Below are positions 63,568-64,000 of a DNA stretch of 64,000 nt, one piece after another. The notes below the pieces were generated by a model. That model worked only from the letters and a program-made list of their open reading frames with translations. It was not told the DNA's origin and did no database searches. The DNA is taken from assembly GCA_900317305.1 (NCBI GenBank), contig ONGG01000022.1, forward strand, positions 53,831 to 117,830, written 5' to 3'. The stretch's first letter is position 1, and each line of letters starts with the position of its first letter. A program made the translations under genes and the position numbers. The DNA is from an uncultured Prevotellaceae bacterium. GTDB taxonomy: Bacteria; Bacteroidota; Bacteroidia; Bacteroidales; Bacteroidaceae.

Positions 63568-63602
63568 AGAGAGTTACAGAGATGTAACTCTCTTTTATTT
63601 TT
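63568..63602 (+). terminator. Intrinsic terminator of tRNA-Lys
   Basis: AGAGAGTTAC and GTAACTCTCT form a perfect 10-bp stem around AGAGAT, followed by TTTATTTTT, 13 bp after the tRNA. Confidence 0.95.
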
Positions 63603-63658
63603 GCCAAGGTGGATCTTCGTCACTTTTGTTGCAAAATCACGGTCAGCGGATAAACGGG

Positions 63659-64000
63659 TCAGCGGATAAAGGAGCAGCGGTTGGCACGGATGTAGAAGTG
63701 GTCGCAGTGCTTTTCTATGGTCTCCATAATCTCGCGCGAGCAGGAGCCGCAGTCCATCCGGGCACGCCTGACGTGGATGTCGTCAGACTCGAGATTTGAG
63801 AAGATGCGCTCCAGCGTGTCCTGCTGGTGGAAGCGCACGTTGGCGTTGCCGTCGCAGTTCTCAATGCCCACTATGAGGTCGCCGATGACGGCAACGCCCG
63901 CACTATAGCCGGTGAACTTCTTGTAGGTCATCTTGGCATCGTACTTCTCCGTCTCGATGAACTGGTGGTCGAAGTCAAGGTCGTAGGATTTGCCCGCCAA
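63659..64000 (-). pseudogene. Truncated IS1380-like transposase
   Basis: The frame is open to the window edge and ends after 113 visible residues. SYDLDFDHQFIETEKYDAKMTYKKFTGYSAGVAVIG and the IENCDGNANVRFHQQDTLERIF block match the central part of DDE transposases of the IS1380 type common in Bacteroidota. About half of a normal protein, everything after FYIRANRC, is missing, and the stop lies in a 14-bp direct repeat (GGTCAGCGGATAAA at 63641 and 63657). The fragment sits next to tRNA-Lys. Strand and family are secure; status beyond the edge is unknown. Confidence 0.75.

Overview
The window looks like a chromosome segment from a gut or oral Bacteroidales bacterium, most likely Prevotellaceae. 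The evidence is Bacteroidota-type promoters (TTTG, about 19-20 bp, then TAnnTTTG) at many gene starts, families largely confined to this phylum (DUF4861, DUF4251, DUF4301, BspA/GLUG surface proteins, AraC-output two-component regulators), a fused MaeB malic enzyme, and protein-best matches that I recognise by motif only. No database search was possible, so genus is an inference.

Layout. 1-6.1 kb (+): end of a host-glycan operon, GH92 mannosidase, GH89 alpha-N-acetylglucosaminidase, a heparan-alpha-glucosaminide acetyltransferase-like membrane protein and a GH2 enzyme. 6.3-12.2 kb (-): DUF4861 and DUF4251 proteins, ribosomal proteins L27/L21, and a dehydratase/aminotransferase pair for an amino-sugar nucleotide. 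12.5-16 kb (+): a TPR sensor kinase, a response regulator with AraC output and a small AraC-type protein. 16-18.9 kb: a tandemly duplicated secreted protein whose second copy is broken by a 47-bp deletion. 19-25.7 kb (+): a Ser/Thr phosphorylation cassette (double FGE-fold protein, kinase with MORN tail, two FHA/zinc-ribbon proteins, a very acidic membrane protein, a PP2C phosphatase). 26-36.4 kb: housekeeping and singletons (acyltransferase, MaeB, TetR, RelA-like synthetase, DUF4301, a PL22 remnant, a lipoprotein, TfoX-N protein). 36.5-48.4 kb (-): an operon of a small peptide-like protein and three large surface proteins (1635, 1404 and 822 aa). 48.5-61.9 kb (-): a six-gene operon with a SpoIIE/RsbW-type sensor phosphatase, STAS protein, outer-membrane barrel, dimodular reductase-terminated NRPS, MATE exporter and phosphopantetheinyl transferase. 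62-64 kb: PepSY-like protein, about 0.9 kb of repetitive non-coding DNA, tRNA-Lys(CUU) and a truncated IS1380-like transposase.

How the parts work together. The NRPS operon is self-contained: the PPTase arms the carrier domains, the NRPS (C-A-T-C-A-T-R) should release an N-capped dipeptide aldehyde or alcohol, the MATE protein and barrel could move it across the two membranes, and the SpoIIE/STAS pair could tie production to an extracytoplasmic signal. The phosphorylation cassette carries writer, eraser and two phospho-threonine readers, most anchored in the membrane. The AraC-type regulators sit beside two promoters with the same half-site geometry (site ending 21 bp before the -7 box, repeats 21 bp apart), which suggests direct control of the secreted-protein locus. 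These two systems and the AraC operator are the parts most worth following up.
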